64,000 nucleotides of DNA from Pseudomonadota bacterium (GTDB lineage Bacteria; Pseudomonadota; Alphaproteobacteria; Acetobacterales; Acetobacteraceae): positions 124,001 through 188,000 of the forward strand of contig JAKBAD010000002.1 in NCBI GenBank assembly GCA_021809435.1. The letters run 5' to 3'. The translations under genes and the position numbers were made by a program. Shown in pieces: positions 53,170 through 63,439 of the stretch (positions are counted from its first letter, which is position 1; each line of letters starts with the position of its first letter). The notes under the pieces were generated by a model that made no database searches, was not told the origin of the DNA, and saw nothing but the letters and a program-made list of their open reading frames with translations.

Positions 53170-54377
53170 CGGTCGATCTCACCAAACACAATGTCGAGCG
53201 ATCCGAGGATCGCCACCATATCGGCCAGCATGTGGCCTTTTGTCAGTTTTTCAGCCGCCTGGAGATGGGCGAAGCCCGTGGGGCGGATTTTGCAGCGATA
53301 GGGACGGTTGGTGCCATCCGCCACCAGATAGACACCGAATTCGCCCTTGGGCGCCTCGACCGCCGTGTAGGTGGCGCCCGCCGGGACGTGATACCCCTCG
53401 GTGTAGAGCTTGAAGTGATGGATCAGGGCTTCCATCGAACGCTTCATCTCGGCGCGGGGCGGCGAGGCGAATTTGCGGTCCTGGATCTTGACCGGGCCAG
53501 GTTTGATCTTGGCCAGGGCCTGACGGATGATCTTCACGCTCTCCTTCATCTCGGCGATGCGGATGAGGTAGCGGTCATAGCAATCGCCATGCAGGCCGAT
53601 GGGGACATCGAACTCGACCTCGGCATATTTGTCGTAAGGCTGGGCGCGGCGGAGATCCCACGCCACGCCGGACGCGCGCAGCGGTGGGCCGGAGAAGCCC
53701 CAGGCCAGGGCATCCTGGGCGGAGATGACACCAATATCGACGGTGCGCTGCTTCCAGATGCGGTTGGCGTTGAGGAGGTCTTCGACCTCCTTGATGAATT
53801 TAGGGAAGCGCTCGGTCCAGGCGAGCAGGTCGGCTTCCATGCCGGCGGGCATATCCTTGGCGACGCCGCCGGCGCGGAAATAATTGGCGTGAAAGCGCGC
53901 GCCCGAGACCGCCTCGTGGAATTCGAGCAGCTCTTCACGTTCCTCATAGCCCCAGAGGCCGGGCGTGATGGCGCCGACATCGACCGCGAAATGGGCGATG
54001 GCCAGGAGATGGTTCAGGGTGCGGGTGATTTCAGCGAAAATCACGCGGATCCATTGCGCGCGCTCGGGCGCCTCAATGCCAAGCAGCTTCTCGGTGGCGA
54101 GGGCGAAGGCATATTCGCAGCCCATTGGCGAGACGTAATCGAGCCGGTCGAAATAAGGCAGGGCCTGCATGTAGCTCTTATATTCGATGAGCTTTTCGGT
54201 GCCACGATGGAGCAGGCCGATATGCGGGTCGGCGCGCTCGATCACCTCGCCATCCATTTCCAGGATCAGGCGCAGCACGCCATGCGCGGCCGGGTGCTGG
54301 GGGCCGAAATTGATGGTATGATTATCGATCTCGACCGTGCGCTTGACCGGCACGCCGGTTACCTGAGTGTCGCTCAT
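53166..54377 (-). CDS. nuoD: NADH-quinone oxidoreductase subunit D
   Basis: 403-residue 49-kDa-type subunit forming the quinone pocket with Nuo[23 protein letters not shown] with conserved histidine at the N-terminus, [11 protein letters not shown], and a C-terminal DIVFGEIDR ending. Overlaps nuoC (ATGA). Confidence 0.97.
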   Translation of the reverse strand: MSDTQVTGVPVKRTVEIDNHTINFGPQHPAAHGVLRLILEMDGEVIERADPHIGLLHRGTEKLIEYKSYMQALPYFDRLDYVSPMGCEYAFALATEKLLGIEAPERAQWIRVIFAEITRTLNHLLAIAHFAVDVGAITPGLWGYEEREELLEFHEAVSGARFHANYFRAGGVAKDMPAGMEADLLAWTERFPKFIKEVEDLLNANRIWKQRTVDIGVISAQDALAWGFSGPPLRASGVAWDLRRAQPYDKYAEVEFDVPIGLHGDCYDRYLIRIAEMKESVKIIRQALAKIKPGPVKIQDRKFASPPRAEMKRSMEALIHHFKLYTEGYHVPAGATYTAVEAPKGEFGVYLVADGTNRPYRCKIRPTGFAHLQAAEKLTKGHMLADMVAILGSLDIVFGEIDR

Positions 54378-55003
54378 TTGGCCCCTCCCCGCGCCTTCTC
54401 ATCACCCGGCAGGGTGGTCATGCCCTCCCAGGGGGAGAGGAAGTCGAAATTGCGGAATTCCTGCGCCAGCTGCACCTTGTCGTAGACGACTTCCTTACGC
54501 GCCTCGTCGTAATGCACCTCGACGAAGCCGGTGAGGGGGAAGTCCTTGCGGAGGGGGTGACCCTCGAAGCCGTAATCGGTGAGGATGCGGCGATGGTCGG
54601 CCAGACCTTCGAAGCGTATGCCAAACAGGTCGTAGGTCTCGCGCTCCCACCAGCCGGCCGAGGGCCACACGCCGGTGACCGAGGCGACGGGGGTTTGGGC
54701 ATCGGTGCGGATGATGACCCGCAGGCGCTGATTTTTGGATACTGAAAGCAGGTTATAGACCACCTCGAACCGCTCTTCGCGGTCGAGATAATCGACGCCG
54801 CAAACATCCATCACCTGCTCGAAGGCGAACCCATCTCGCAACGTGAGGAACAAGGCGGGCGAGGCGGCGCGTTCGGCCTCGATCACCCATTCGCCCAACG
54901 GCCGGGAAACAGATTTGACCCCAGGCAGGGCGCTCAGCGCCGCCACATGGGGGTCAACAACCGGCTCGGGCGCCGCTTCGGGGGCAGAGTTTTCGTCAGT
55001 CAC
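54374..55003 (-). CDS. nuoC: NADH-quinone oxidoreductase subunit C
   Basis: 209 residues from the GTG at 55003, which overlaps the end of nuoB by eight bases. Conserved [20 protein letters not shown] and [17 protein letters not shown]. Not fused to NuoD, unlike in E. coli. Confidence 0.96.
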   Translation of the reverse strand: MTDENSAPEAAPEPVVDPHVAALSALPGVKSVSRPLGEWVIEAERAASPALFLTLRDGFAFEQVMDVCGVDYLDREERFEVVYNLLSVSKNQRLRVIIRTDAQTPVASVTGVWPSAGWWERETYDLFGIRFEGLADHRRILTDYGFEGHPLRKDFPLTGFVEVHYDEARKEVVYDKVQLAQEFRNFDFLSPWEGMTTLPGDEKARGGAK

Positions 55004-55547
55004 GCAGAATGGTTCCTGTGCGGCGGATTTTCTTTTGCAGCTGCATGATGCCATACACCAGCGCCTCGGCGGTGGGCGGGCAGCCAGGCACGTAGACATC
55101 GACCGGCACGATGCGGTCGCAGCCACGCACGACGGAATAGGAATAATGATAATAGCCGCCGCCATTGGCGCACGAGCCCATGGAGATGACCCAGCGGGGC
55201 TCAGGCATCTGGTCGTACACTTTGCGCATGGCGGGCGCCATTTTATTGGTCAGCGTGCCGGCGACGATCATCACGTCGGACTGCCTTGGCGAGGCGCGCG
55301 GGATGATGCCGAAGCGGTCGAGATCGTAGCGCGGCATGTAGGCGTGGATCATCTCGACCGCGCAGCAGGCGAGGCCGAAGGTCATGGGCCACAGAGAGCC
55401 GGTGCGCGCCCAGTTCACCACCTTGTCGAGATTGGCGACGATGAAGCCCTTGCCGGCAAGCTCGCCGGAAATGCCCTCGAGCACCGCATCCTGGTCAGCG
55501 CCCGGGGGCAGATGGTCTTTGTTCCAGGCGAGTTGGGTGTCACTCAT
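54996..55547 (-). CDS. nuoB: NADH-quinone oxidoreductase subunit B
   Basis: 183 residues from the ATG at 55547. N2 4Fe-4S ligands: the tandem cysteines in [12 protein letters not shown], then MGSCANGGG and [11 protein letters not shown]. This cluster donates electrons to quinone. Confidence 0.97.
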   Translation of the reverse strand: MSDTQLAWNKDHLPPGADQDAVLEGISGELAGKGFIVANLDKVVNWARTGSLWPMTFGLACCAVEMIHAYMPRYDLDRFGIIPRASPRQSDVMIVAGTLTNKMAPAMRKVYDQMPEPRWVISMGSCANGGGYYHYSYSVVRGCDRIVPVDVYVPGCPPTAEALVYGIMQLQKKIRRTGTILRD

Positions 55548-55552
55548 AGGGC

Positions 55553-55918
55553 TTACTCCCAATCCAATGCGCCTTTTTTCCACTCATATATGAAGCCAAC
55601 CGTGAGCACGCCCAGGAAGGCCAGCATGGAGAAAAAGCCGGTGAGGCCGATGCGCGAGAGGCTGACCGCCCAGGGGAACAGGAAGGCGACCTCTACATCA
55701 AAGATGATGAACAGAATGGCGACCAGGTAGAAGCGCACATCGAAGCGGCGGCGGGCATCGCCGAAAGCCTCGAACCCGCATTCATAGGCGGTGGTCTTCT
55801 CGGGGTAGGGTTTTTGATGGGCGGCGAGCTTGGAGCCAAACACGAAGGCCAAGCCCATGATGGCGCCTAATGCCACGAATATGAGGATCGGGAAGTACTG
55901 CGAAAGGGCAGGTTGCAC
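55553..55918 (-). CDS. nuoA: NADH-quinone oxidoreductase subunit A
   Basis: 121 residues from the GTG at 55918, selected because a strong ggag ribosome site lies eight bases upstream; longer starts lack one. Three helices; the TMH1-2 loop cysteine is in [24 protein letters not shown]. It begins the nuo operon; the 180 bp to tRNA-Asp should contain the promoter. Confidence 0.95.
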   Translation of the reverse strand: MQPALSQYFPILIFVALGAIMGLAFVFGSKLAAHQKPYPEKTTAYECGFEAFGDARRRFDVRFYLVAILFIIFDVEVAFLFPWAVSLSRIGLTGFFSMLAFLGVLTVGFIYEWKKGALDWE

Positions 55919-56101
55919 TTGCTCGTCTCCTTCGTCGTGGCGTCCGGGCTGGATTTTGACAGACCCGGCATAAGACTTATTCAACACGCACACAGGCAGA
56001 CCAGGCCGCCAGCATGCTCTTGGCATGTCGCACCGCAGCGCGTCTTGGTCAAGACGTCGCCATAATGACGCACATTGTGCGGAACAACAGGATCAAGATA
56101 C

Positions 56102-56178
<77 letters not shown>

Positions 56179-56354
56179 GAAGCAGTGAGCGGGCGTTTAA
56201 TGGTGCTTTGGGTCAGCGTCAAGCGCATGACAGCACGGTAACGCCGATTTTCGCCCGCGAAACGCGCATGATCCGCATGCGTATTGGAAAAGCCTAGCAA
56301 TAGATTGAAAAATCAGCCGAAAAATAAAATGCCGCGGGACAGCAAAAAAAACAA

Positions 56355-56380
56355 ACGCCGGAGGATGGCTCCTCCGGCGT
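56355..56380 (-). terminator. Rho-independent terminator after tRNA-Val
   Basis: 11-bp stem acgccggagga/tcctccggcgt with a 4-nt loop; on the minus strand it is followed by tttgttttttt. It ends the HU-tRNA-Val transcript. Confidence 0.85.
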
Positions 56381-56388
56381 TGGATGAA

Positions 56389-56460
56389 TGGGCAGTGACG
56401 GATTCGAACCGCCGGCCCTCTCGGTGTAAACGAGACGCTCTACCGCTGAGCTAACCGCCC
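56389..56460 (-). tRNA. tRNA-Val (UAC)
   Basis: 72 nt without encoded CCA. Acceptor gggcggt/actgccc, anticodon loop tttacac with TAC at 56426-56428, T-arm cggttcgaatccg. Confidence 0.95.
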
Positions 56461-56492
56461 TCACCCGCCCTCTCGTGAGAGGGGCTGGGAAA

Positions 56493-56765
56493 TCAGTTCA
56501 CCGCGTCCTTCAGGCCCTTGCCGGGCTTGAAGCGCACCGAGGTCGAGGCCGGAATCTCGATTTCCTCACCCGTGCGGGGGTTGCGGCCCTTGGACGCTTC
56601 GCGCTTGGAGGTCGCGAAGGTGCCGAAGCCGACGAGGCGGACTTCCTCGGTCTTCTTCAGCGCGCCCTCGATCGCCGAAAACACGGCATCGACCACTTCA
56701 GTGGCCTTGGCTTTGGAAATCTCGGTTTCCTCGGCCACAACGGCGATCAGATCATTTTTGTTCAC
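56493..56765 (-). CDS. hupB: HU-family DNA-binding protein
   Basis: 90 residues, normal HU length, from the GTG at 56765 (gggag seven bases upstream). VNKNDLIAVVAEETEISKA at the N-terminus and the DNA-wrapping arm GRNPRTGEEIEIPASTSVRFKPGKGLK. Nucleoid protein. A hairpin ccctctcgtgagaggg lies just past its stop, before tRNA-Val. Confidence 0.96.
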   Translation of the reverse strand: MNKNDLIAVVAEETEISKAKATEVVDAVFSAIEGALKKTEEVRLVGFGTFATSKREASKGRNPRTGEEIEIPASTSVRFKPGKGLKDAVN

Positions 56766-56870
56766 GGGTGAACTCCCTGTCTCTGGTTTAAAAGCCCACG
56801 GCGCCAACAGGGCGGCGTGGAGTATGACTGGCGCGCGGTTGTAGCCAAGATGAGGGGCCGACGCAAACGC

Positions 56871-56914
56871 ACTTGAGGCTCAGACAGGGGTTTTTTCCCT
56901 GCTGAGCCTCAAGT
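56871..56914. terminator. Hairpin between lon and hup
   Basis: Arms acttgaggctcag and ctgagcctcaagt (near perfect, 17-18 bp in all) around a loop containing gggttttttccc. It probably ends the lon transcript. Confidence 0.6.
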
Positions 56915-56966
56915 TTTCTGCGCTTTTACGTCCCCTGCCCCAGCAAGGCGGCGGACGGGTGAGCGG

Positions 56967-59378
56967 TTAATGCGCCAGCGGCGGCACCAGCGGCTCGGTA
57001 GCCGGGGGTTTGGTGAGAGTTTCCGCCGATTCGTCCCATTCAATGGGTTCGGGCGCGCGGGTGAGCGCCTTGGCGATCACCTCATCGACATGACTGACGG
57101 GGAGAATGGTCAGCCCCTTTTTCACATTGGCGGGGATTTCGGCGAGGTCCTTCTCGTTATCCTTGGGAATGAACACCGTGGTGATGCCCGCCCGCAGCGC
57201 CGCCAGCAATTTCTCCTTGAGCCCGCCAATGGGCAGCACGCGGCCACGCAGCGTGATCTCGCCAGTCATGGCGACATCCTTGCGGATGGGGATGCCGGTG
57301 ATGGCGGAGACGATGGAGGTGGCCATGGCGATGCCGGCCGAGGGGCCATCCTTGGGGGTCGCGCCTTCGGGGACGTGGACGTGGATGTCGTGCTTGTCGA
57401 AGAAAGGCGGTTTGACGCCGAACTGGGTGGCGCGCGCGCGGATGTAAGAATGCGCCGCCTGCACGCTTTCCTGCATCACATCGCCCAATTTGCCGGTTTG
57501 GCGAATCGCGCCCTTGCCGGGCAGCAGCACCGATTCGATGGTGAGGATCTCGCCGCCGACCTCGGTCCAGGCGAGGCCGGTGACCACGCCGACCATGTCC
57601 TCCGATTCGGTCTCGCCATAGCGAAACTTCGGCACGCCCAGGAATTTCTCGAGATTCTTGCGGGTGATCGCGACCTTTTTCGACTTGGCGGTGACGATTT
57701 CCTTGACCGCCTTGCGGGCCAAGGTGGCGATTTCGCGCTCAAGGTTACGCACCCCCGCCTCGCGGGTGTAGGTGCGCACGGTTTCGAGCAGCGCGTCATC
57801 GGAGATCGACCATTCGCTGGGCTTGAGGCCGTGAGCGTCGGTTTGCTTGGGCACCAGATGGCGCTTGGCGATTTCGACCTTTTCATCCTCCGTGTAGCCA
57901 GGAATACGGATGATCTCCATGCGGTCGAGCAGCGGCTGAGGCATGCGCAAGCTGTTCGCCGTGGTCACGAACATGACATCGGACAGGTCGTAATCGACTT
58001 CGAGGTAATGATCGTTGAAGGTCGAGTTCTGTTCGGGGTCGAGCACCTCGAGCAGGGCGCTGGCCGGGTCGCCGCGCCAATCGGCCCCGAGCTTATCGAT
58101 TTCATCGAGCAAAAACAGCGGGTTGCTGGTTTTGGCCTTCTTCATGCCCTGGATGATCTTGCCGGGCATGGAGCCGATATAGGTGCGGCGGTGACCGCGG
58201 ATCTCGCTCTCATCACGCACGCCGCCCAGGGACATGCGCACGAAATTGCGCCCCGTGGCCTTGGCGATGGATTTGCCGAGCGAGGTTTTGCCCACACCAG
58301 GCGGGCCGACCAGGCAAAGAATTGGGCCACGCACCTTGGGCGCGCGCGCCTGCACCGCCAGATATTCGACGATGCGCTCCTTGATCTTCTCCAGGCCGAA
58401 ATGGTCGGTGTCGAGGATTTTCTCGGCCTCGATCACATCGTTCTTGATCTTGCTCTTCTTCTTCCAGGGGATGCCGACCACCCAGTCGAGGTAATTGCGC
58501 ACCACCGTGGCTTCGGCGCTCATCGGGCTCATGGAGCGCAGTTTCTTGACCTCGGCCAGCGCCTTTTCGCGGGCTTCCTTGGAGAGCTTGGTCTCCTTGA
58601 TCTTCTCCTCGAGCTCGGCGATCTCGTCCTTGCCGTCTTCCGATTCGCCCAGCTCCTTCTGGATCGCCTTGAGCTGCTCGTTCAGGTAATATTCGCGCTG
58701 GGTCTTCTCCATCTGGCGCTTGACGCGGTTGCGGATCTTCTTCTCGACCTGCAGCACGCCGATTTCGGCTTCCATGTGGTTGAAGACGCGCTCCAGGCGC
58801 AGCGCGGTCGAGTCGAGCTCGAGCAGTTCCTGGCGCTCGGAGATTTTCAGGCCAAGATGCGAGGCCACCGTGTCGGCGAGCTTGGACGGGCTCTCGATCT
58901 GGTTGACGGAGACCAGCACCTCGGGGGCGATTTTCTTGTTGAGCTTGATATATTGCTCGAACTGGGCAACCACGGTGCGGGCCAGAGCCTCGACTTCCTT
59001 GGTGTCGTCCTCGGAATCCTCGACCGGCTCGGCGAAGGCCTCGAAATAATCCTCGGTCGATTTGAAGGCGGTGATGCGCGCGCGCTTCAAACCTTCGACC
59101 AGCACTTTCACCGTGCCATCGGGGAGTTTGAGGAGCTGCAAAATGGTCGAGACGGTGCCGATGGTGTAGATGTCATCGACAGCCGGATCGTCCTGGGCGG
59201 CGTTTTTCTGCGCGACCAGCAGGATTTGCTTGTCTTCGCGCATCACGCTTTCCAGCGCGCGCACGGATTTTTCGCGCCCCACGAAGAGCGGCACGATCAT
59301 ATGCGGGAAGACCACAATATCGCGCAGCGGCAGGACAGCCAAACTTTCAGGCGACAGGGGTGCGTTCTCGTCAGACAT
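56967..59378 (-). CDS. lon: ATP-dependent protease Lon
   Basis: 803 residues. N-terminal substrate-binding domain ([20 protein letters not shown]), coiled coil, AAA+ module with Walker [12 protein letters not shown] and Walker [10 protein letters not shown], and the Ser-Lys protease domain with catalytic Ser in [11 protein letters not shown] and the lysine in [10 protein letters not shown]. Follows clpX, which is the standard alphaproteobacterial order tig-clpP-clpX-lon-hup. Confidence 0.98.
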   Translation of the reverse strand: MSDENAPLSPESLAVLPLRDIVVFPHMIVPLFVGREKSVRALESVMREDKQILLVAQKNAAQDDPAVDDIYTIGTVSTILQLLKLPDGTVKVLVEGLKRARITAFKSTEDYFEAFAEPVEDSEDDTKEVEALARTVVAQFEQYIKLNKKIAPEVLVSVNQIESPSKLADTVASHLGLKISERQELLELDSTALRLERVFNHMEAEIGVLQVEKKIRNRVKRQMEKTQREYYLNEQLKAIQKELGESEDGKDEIAELEEKIKETKLSKEAREKALAEVKKLRSMSPMSAEATVVRNYLDWVVGIPWKKKSKIKNDVIEAEKILDTDHFGLEKIKERIVEYLAVQARAPKVRGPILCLVGPPGVGKTSLGKSIAKATGRNFVRMSLGGVRDESEIRGHRRTYIGSMPGKIIQGMKKAKTSNPLFLLDEIDKLGADWRGDPASALLEVLDPEQNSTFNDHYLEVDYDLSDVMFVTTANSLRMPQPLLDRMEIIRIPGYTEDEKVEIAKRHLVPKQTDAHGLKPSEWSISDDALLETVRTYTREAGVRNLEREIATLARKAVKEIVTAKSKKVAITRKNLEKFLGVPKFRYGETESEDMVGVVTGLAWTEVGGEILTIESVLLPGKGAIRQTGKLGDVMQESVQAAHSYIRARATQFGVKPPFFDKHDIHVHVPEGATPKDGPSAGIAMATSIVSAITGIPIRKDVAMTGEITLRGRVLPIGGLKEKLLAALRAGITTVFIPKDNEKDLAEIPANVKKGLTILPVSHVDEVIAKALTRAPEPIEWDESAETLTKPPATEPLVPPLAH

Positions 59379-59511
59379 AAATTACCCTTTCAATCCGCGC
59401 CGGCCGCCCCAACTGGGCACGGCTGGCGGTGCCGCTTTGCGCGGCCACGTCCAGACATATCGGGTGCGGCGGGACGCCCCACAAGGAGCGCCCCAGGGCG
59501 GCCTGCCAAAA

Positions 59512-60768
59512 TTAAGAGGCCGTCTCCGCACGTTTTTCGGCATACATATAAAGCGGCTCGGCGCGGCCTTCGGCCACCTCGCCGCTGATGACCACTTCGG
59601 CGACGCCGTCCAGCCCGGGCAGGTCGAACATCGTGCCGAGCAGGATGCCTTCCATGATCGAGCGCAGGCCGCGCGCGCCGGTTTTGCGCTTGATGGCGCG
59701 GCCGGCGACGACTTTGAGCGCTTCCTCGGTGAAGGTGAGCTTGACGCCTTCCATCTCGAACAGCCGGCCATATTGCTTGACCAGCGCGTTCTTGGGACGG
59801 GAGAGGATTTCGATCAGGGCCGCTTCATCGAGATCGTCGAGCGTGGCGACCACGGGCAGACGGCCGATGAATTCGGGGATCAGGCCGAATTTCAGCAGAT
59901 CCTCGGGCTCGACATCGCGCAGGATGGCGCCGGTGCGGCGCTCATCTTGGGAGCGGACCTCGGCGCCAAAGCCAATGCCCGAGCCCTTGCCGCGACTGGA
60001 GATGATTTTCTCAAGCCCGGCAAAGGCGCCGCCGCAGATGAACAGGATGTTGGTGGTATCGACTTGCAGGAATTCCTGCTGCGGGTGCTTGCGGCCACCT
60101 TGGGGCGGCACGGAGGCCACGGTGCCTTCCATGATCTTCAGCAAAGCCTGCTGCACGCCCTCGCCCGAGACATCGCGGGTGATGGAGGGATTGTCGGATT
60201 TGCGGCTGATTTTGTCGACCTCGTCGATATAGACGATGCCGCGCTGGGCGCGCTCGACGTTATAATCGGCGGCCTGGAGCAGCTTGAGGATGATGTTCTC
60301 GACATCCTCGCCCACATAGCCCGCCTCGGTGAGGGTGGTGGCGTCAGCCATGGTGAACGGCACATCGAGGATGCGGGCCAGGGTTTGGGCCAGCAGCGTC
60401 TTGCCCGAGCCGGTGGGGCCAACGAGCATGATGTTCGACTTGGCGATCTCGACATCGTTATTCTTGGTCGCGTGCGAGAGGCGCTTGTAATGATTATGCA
60501 CTGCGACCGCGAGCACGCGCTTGGCGTGGCTCTGGCCGATGACATAATCATCGAGAACCTTGCAGATTTCACGCGGGGTCGGCACGCCATCACGCGATTT
60601 CACAAGATGGGTCTTGTGCTCCTCACGGATGATATCCATGCAGAGCTCCACGCACTCGTCGCAGATGAACACCGTTGGGCCGGCGATCAGCTTACGGACC
60701 TCGTGCTGCGACTTGCCGCAGAAAGAACAATATAGCGTGTTCTTCGTGTCGCTCGATTTGCTGCTCAT
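59512..60768 (-). CDS. clpX: Clp protease ATP-binding subunit ClpX
   Basis: 418 residues from the ATG at 60768. Zinc-binding domain with [11 protein letters not shown] and [11 protein letters not shown]+ Walker [13 protein letters not shown], Walker [11 protein letters not shown], and the ClpP-docking loop IGFGAEV (IGF). The unfoldase partner of ClpP next door. Confidence 0.98.
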   Translation of the reverse strand: MSSKSSDTKNTLYCSFCGKSQHEVRKLIAGPTVFICDECVELCMDIIREEHKTHLVKSRDGVPTPREICKVLDDYVIGQSHAKRVLAVAVHNHYKRLSHATKNNDVEIAKSNIMLVGPTGSGKTLLAQTLARILDVPFTMADATTLTEAGYVGEDVENIILKLLQAADYNVERAQRGIVYIDEVDKISRKSDNPSITRDVSGEGVQQALLKIMEGTVASVPPQGGRKHPQQEFLQVDTTNILFICGGAFAGLEKIISSRGKGSGIGFGAEVRSQDERRTGAILRDVEPEDLLKFGLIPEFIGRLPVVATLDDLDEAALIEILSRPKNALVKQYGRLFEMEGVKLTFTEEALKVVAGRAIKRKTGARGLRSIMEGILLGTMFDLPGLDGVAEVVISGEVAEGRAEPLYMYAEKRAETAS

Positions 60769-60935
60769 GAACCACTCCACAGCACTAAAAACAGAGGAAA
60801 ACTCTAGACCCCGAACCCAACCCTTACAAGCGCCCGGAGGATTTCATCCAAACGGCTGATTGATAAGGGATTTTGGAACGCCGAAGCGCCAGGGCCAGGG
60901 GGTGAGGAGATGAAATCTATGTCACAGAGACGCAA

Positions 60936-60970
60936 AAATCCGGGCCGGCGTGCTGATTCGGCCCGGATTT
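60936..60970 (-). terminator. Terminator after clpP
   Basis: 12-bp arms aaatccgggccg/cggcccggattt with an 11-nt loop; on the minus strand followed by tttt. Lies in the 222-bp gap between clpX and clpP. Confidence 0.75.
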
Positions 60971-60990
60971 AGCGGCTTTGGCGGCTGATT

Positions 60991-61647
60991 TCAGGGCGAG
61001 ACCGGCGATTCGGCCACATCGGACGCCGGGAGGGGCTGTTTCTTCACCACCTCATCGACGATGCCGAATTCCTTGGCTTCCTCGGCCGACATGTACGAAT
61101 CGCGCTCGAGCTTGGCCTCGATCGCCTCGACCGGCTGGCCGGTGTGATCGACATAGATCTGGTTGAGGCGCTTGCGCAGGGTGAGGATCTCGCGCGCCTG
61201 GATTTCGATGTCAGTCGCCTGACCTTGAGCGCCGCCCGAGGGCTGGTGGACCATGACGCGCGCGTTGGGCAGGGCAAAGCGCTTACCCTTCTCGCCCGCG
61301 CACAGCAGCAGGCTGCCCATGGAGGCGGCCATGCCGAGGCAGACCGTGCTCACCGGCGCGCGGATATATTGCATGGTGTCGTAGATGGCCAAACCCGACG
61401 AGACCACGCCGCCGGGGCTGTTGATGTAGAAGGAGATTTCCTTGTTGGGATTCTCGCTTTCCAGGAACAGCAGCTGGGCGCAGATGAGCGAGGCAACCCC
61501 GTCATAGACCTGACCGGTGAGGAAGATGATGCGCTCTTTGAGCAGGCGGGAATAAATGTCGAACGAACGCTCGCCGCGCGCGGTCTGTTCAATGACCATC
61601 GGCACGAGGTTGTTGTTGTAGATCTCAATCGGGTCACGGTCCCGCAT
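60991..61647 (-). CDS. clpP: ATP-dependent Clp protease proteolytic subunit
   Basis: 218 residues from the ATG at 61647; a GTG six codons upstream is an alternative. Catalytic Ser in [11 protein letters not shown], His in [11 protein letters not shown], and Asp in the later helix region ([11 protein letters not shown]). Classic hydrophobic N-terminal loop region and length. Confidence 0.98.
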   Translation of the reverse strand: MRDRDPIEIYNNNLVPMVIEQTARGERSFDIYSRLLKERIIFLTGQVYDGVASLICAQLLFLESENPNKEISFYINSPGGVVSSGLAIYDTMQYIRAPVSTVCLGMAASMGSLLLCAGEKGKRFALPNARVMVHQPSGGAQGQATDIEIQAREILTLRKRLNQIYVDHTGQPVEAIEAKLERDSYMSAEEAKEFGIVDEVVKKQPLPASDVAESPVSP

Positions 61648-61836
61648 GGGGCTGGTTCCTCTCACATCAACACAACCGCGCGGGATTTGCCGGGGGCCGC
61701 GCCGCTTGAGTGGCCGCGGCGCGGGCTGGGCCTGCGCGTCACCTCCAAGTTAGTGGATCGGGCGCGAACGTCTAGTGCGCGCGGGCGGTCTGGGGGAAGT
61801 ATTTTTGGGCCGCCGGGAAAAGCGCGCAAAAAGAAT

Positions 61837-61884
61837 GCCGCCTTTTTTAACAAAAGGCGGCACCCCAAACGCTGTCAGGCGTTT
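61837..61884 (-). terminator. Terminator hairpins after tig
   Basis: gccgcctttt/aaaaggcggc (61837-61846, 61852-61861) followed on the minus strand by attcttttt, plus a second stem aaacgc/gcgttt at 61867-61884. Confidence 0.75.
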
Positions 61885-61893
61885 GTTAATGGC

Positions 61894-63213
61894 TTACTCC
61901 GGGTCGGCTTCCAGCTCTTCCGGGGTCACGGTGACTTCGTTCTGCTTGATCTGGCCGAGCAGATGGTCAACCACCTTGTCCTCGAACAGCGGGCCGCGGA
62001 AGCGTTCCATCTGCTGGGGGTTCTTGCGGAAGAACTCGACCACCTGCATGGCCTGCGGACCGTAGCGCAGAGCCTCGTTGATCATGGCGCGCTGGAGTTC
62101 CTGGTCGTTGACCGCGACATTGGCGGCGCGGCCAATTTCGGCGACCAGCAGGCCCAGGCGCACGCGGCGGTCGGCGATGGCCTTGTATTCGCCCTTCAGC
62201 GTCGCCTCGTCCTTCTCGGCATCCTCGGGGTCGGTGTTGCCGGCGGCCTTCTCGGCCTCGACCTGCTGCCAGATGGCCTCGAACTCGGCATCGACCAGCG
62301 ACACGGGGGCGACGAAATCGGCGCGTTCGGCCAGCACGTCGAGCAGGGCGCGCTTGAGCTTCAGGCGGGTCTGCTGCTCATATTGGCGGCCGATATTCTC
62401 GGCGATCTTGCCACGCAGATCCTCGAGCGACTCGGCGCCGGCCTGCTTGGCCAGCTCATCGTCGATCGCGGGGGTTTCAGCCACGGCGAGAGATTTGATG
62501 GTGATCTCGAACTCGGCCTCTTTGCCGGCCAGGTCCTTGGCGCCGTAATCCTCGGGGAAGGTCACCTTGATGGTGCGGGTCTCGCCCGCCTCGGCGCCTT
62601 CGAGCTGCTCGGTGAAGCCGGGGATGAAGCCGGGGCCGGCGACGACGAGGTTGACATCCTGGGCGGTGCCGCCCTCGAAGGCCACGCCGTCGATACGGCC
62701 GATGAAATCGACGGTCAGGCGCTCACCGGCGGCGGCGGGGCGCTTGTCCTCGACGGCGGTGAAATTCTGGCGCGACTGGGCGATGTTCTTGAGGCTGTCC
62801 TCGATGGCGCTCTCGGGAACCTGGGCGACCGGCTTGTCGAGCGTGACATCCGAGAGGTCGGGGACGGCCACTTCGGGAAGAACTTCCATCTCGAGCGTAT
62901 ATTCCAGCTCGGCGCCGGTGCCGGACTTGGTGAGCTCGAATTTGGGCTGCACGGCCGGACGCAGGTTGCGCTCGCTCATCAGCTGGCTGGAGGTTTCGTT
63001 GATCACCGCCTCGGCGATTTCAGCGCTCACGGCCTCGCCATAACGCTTACGGACCATGGAGAGCGGCACCTTGCCGGGGCGGAAGCCCGGAATCTGCACC
63101 GTCTTGGCGATCTCGGCCAAACGCTTCTCACGCTTGGCGGCAAGCTCGGGTTCGGGAACCACGACCGTAAAGCCGCGCTTCAAGCCTTCGTTCAGCGTCT
63201 CGGTAACCTGCAT
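61894..63213 (-). CDS. tig: Trigger factor
   Basis: Ribosome-associated chaperone and peptidyl-prolyl isomerase, 439 residues from the ATG at 63213. Ribosome-binding signature PGFRPGKVPLSMVRKRYG (GFRxGKxP) at about 43-60, the FKBP-like domain near 150-240 and the long C-terminal helical arms. Starts the tig-clpP-clpX-lon-hup block. Confidence 0.97.
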   Translation of the reverse strand: MQVTETLNEGLKRGFTVVVPEPELAAKREKRLAEIAKTVQIPGFRPGKVPLSMVRKRYGEAVSAEIAEAVINETSSQLMSERNLRPAVQPKFELTKSGTGAELEYTLEMEVLPEVAVPDLSDVTLDKPVAQVPESAIEDSLKNIAQSRQNFTAVEDKRPAAAGERLTVDFIGRIDGVAFEGGTAQDVNLVVAGPGFIPGFTEQLEGAEAGETRTIKVTFPEDYGAKDLAGKEAEFEITIKSLAVAETPAIDDELAKQAGAESLEDLRGKIAENIGRQYEQQTRLKLKRALLDVLAERADFVAPVSLVDAEFEAIWQQVEAEKAAGNTDPEDAEKDEATLKGEYKAIADRRVRLGLLVAEIGRAANVAVNDQELQRAMINEALRYGPQAMQVVEFFRKNPQQMERFRGPLFEDKVVDHLLGQIKQNEVTVTPEELEADPE

Positions 63214-63250
63214 CACCCAAAAAACCCTCTATTTATAAATTCAAACCAAC

Positions 63251-63335
63251 TGGTGCGGGCGGAGGGACTTGAACCCCCATGACTTTCGCCACCAGAACCT
63301 AAATCTGGCGTGTCTACCAGTTTCACCACGCCCGC
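63251..63335 (-). tRNA. tRNA-Leu (UAG)
   Basis: 85 nt with encoded CCA. Acceptor gcgggcg/cgcccgc, class II variable arm (ggcgaaagtcat), anticodon loop tttaggt with TAG at 63299-63301. Located 37 bp upstream of tig on the same strand. Confidence 0.96.
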
Positions 63336-63439
63336 AGACTGGCCGCCATGCACTTCAAGCCGGGCCGTCTAGCGCGAGTTTCAAGAGTTCACAAGCGCGG
63401 CACTCGCAAAACCACGAAAAACCGACTAATCGGGGCGCG

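Noticed and set aside
56970-59588. 872-codon plus-strand frame opposite lon
   Set aside because: Antisense of lon; the residue mix reflects reversed lon codons and there is no ribosome site or homology pattern.
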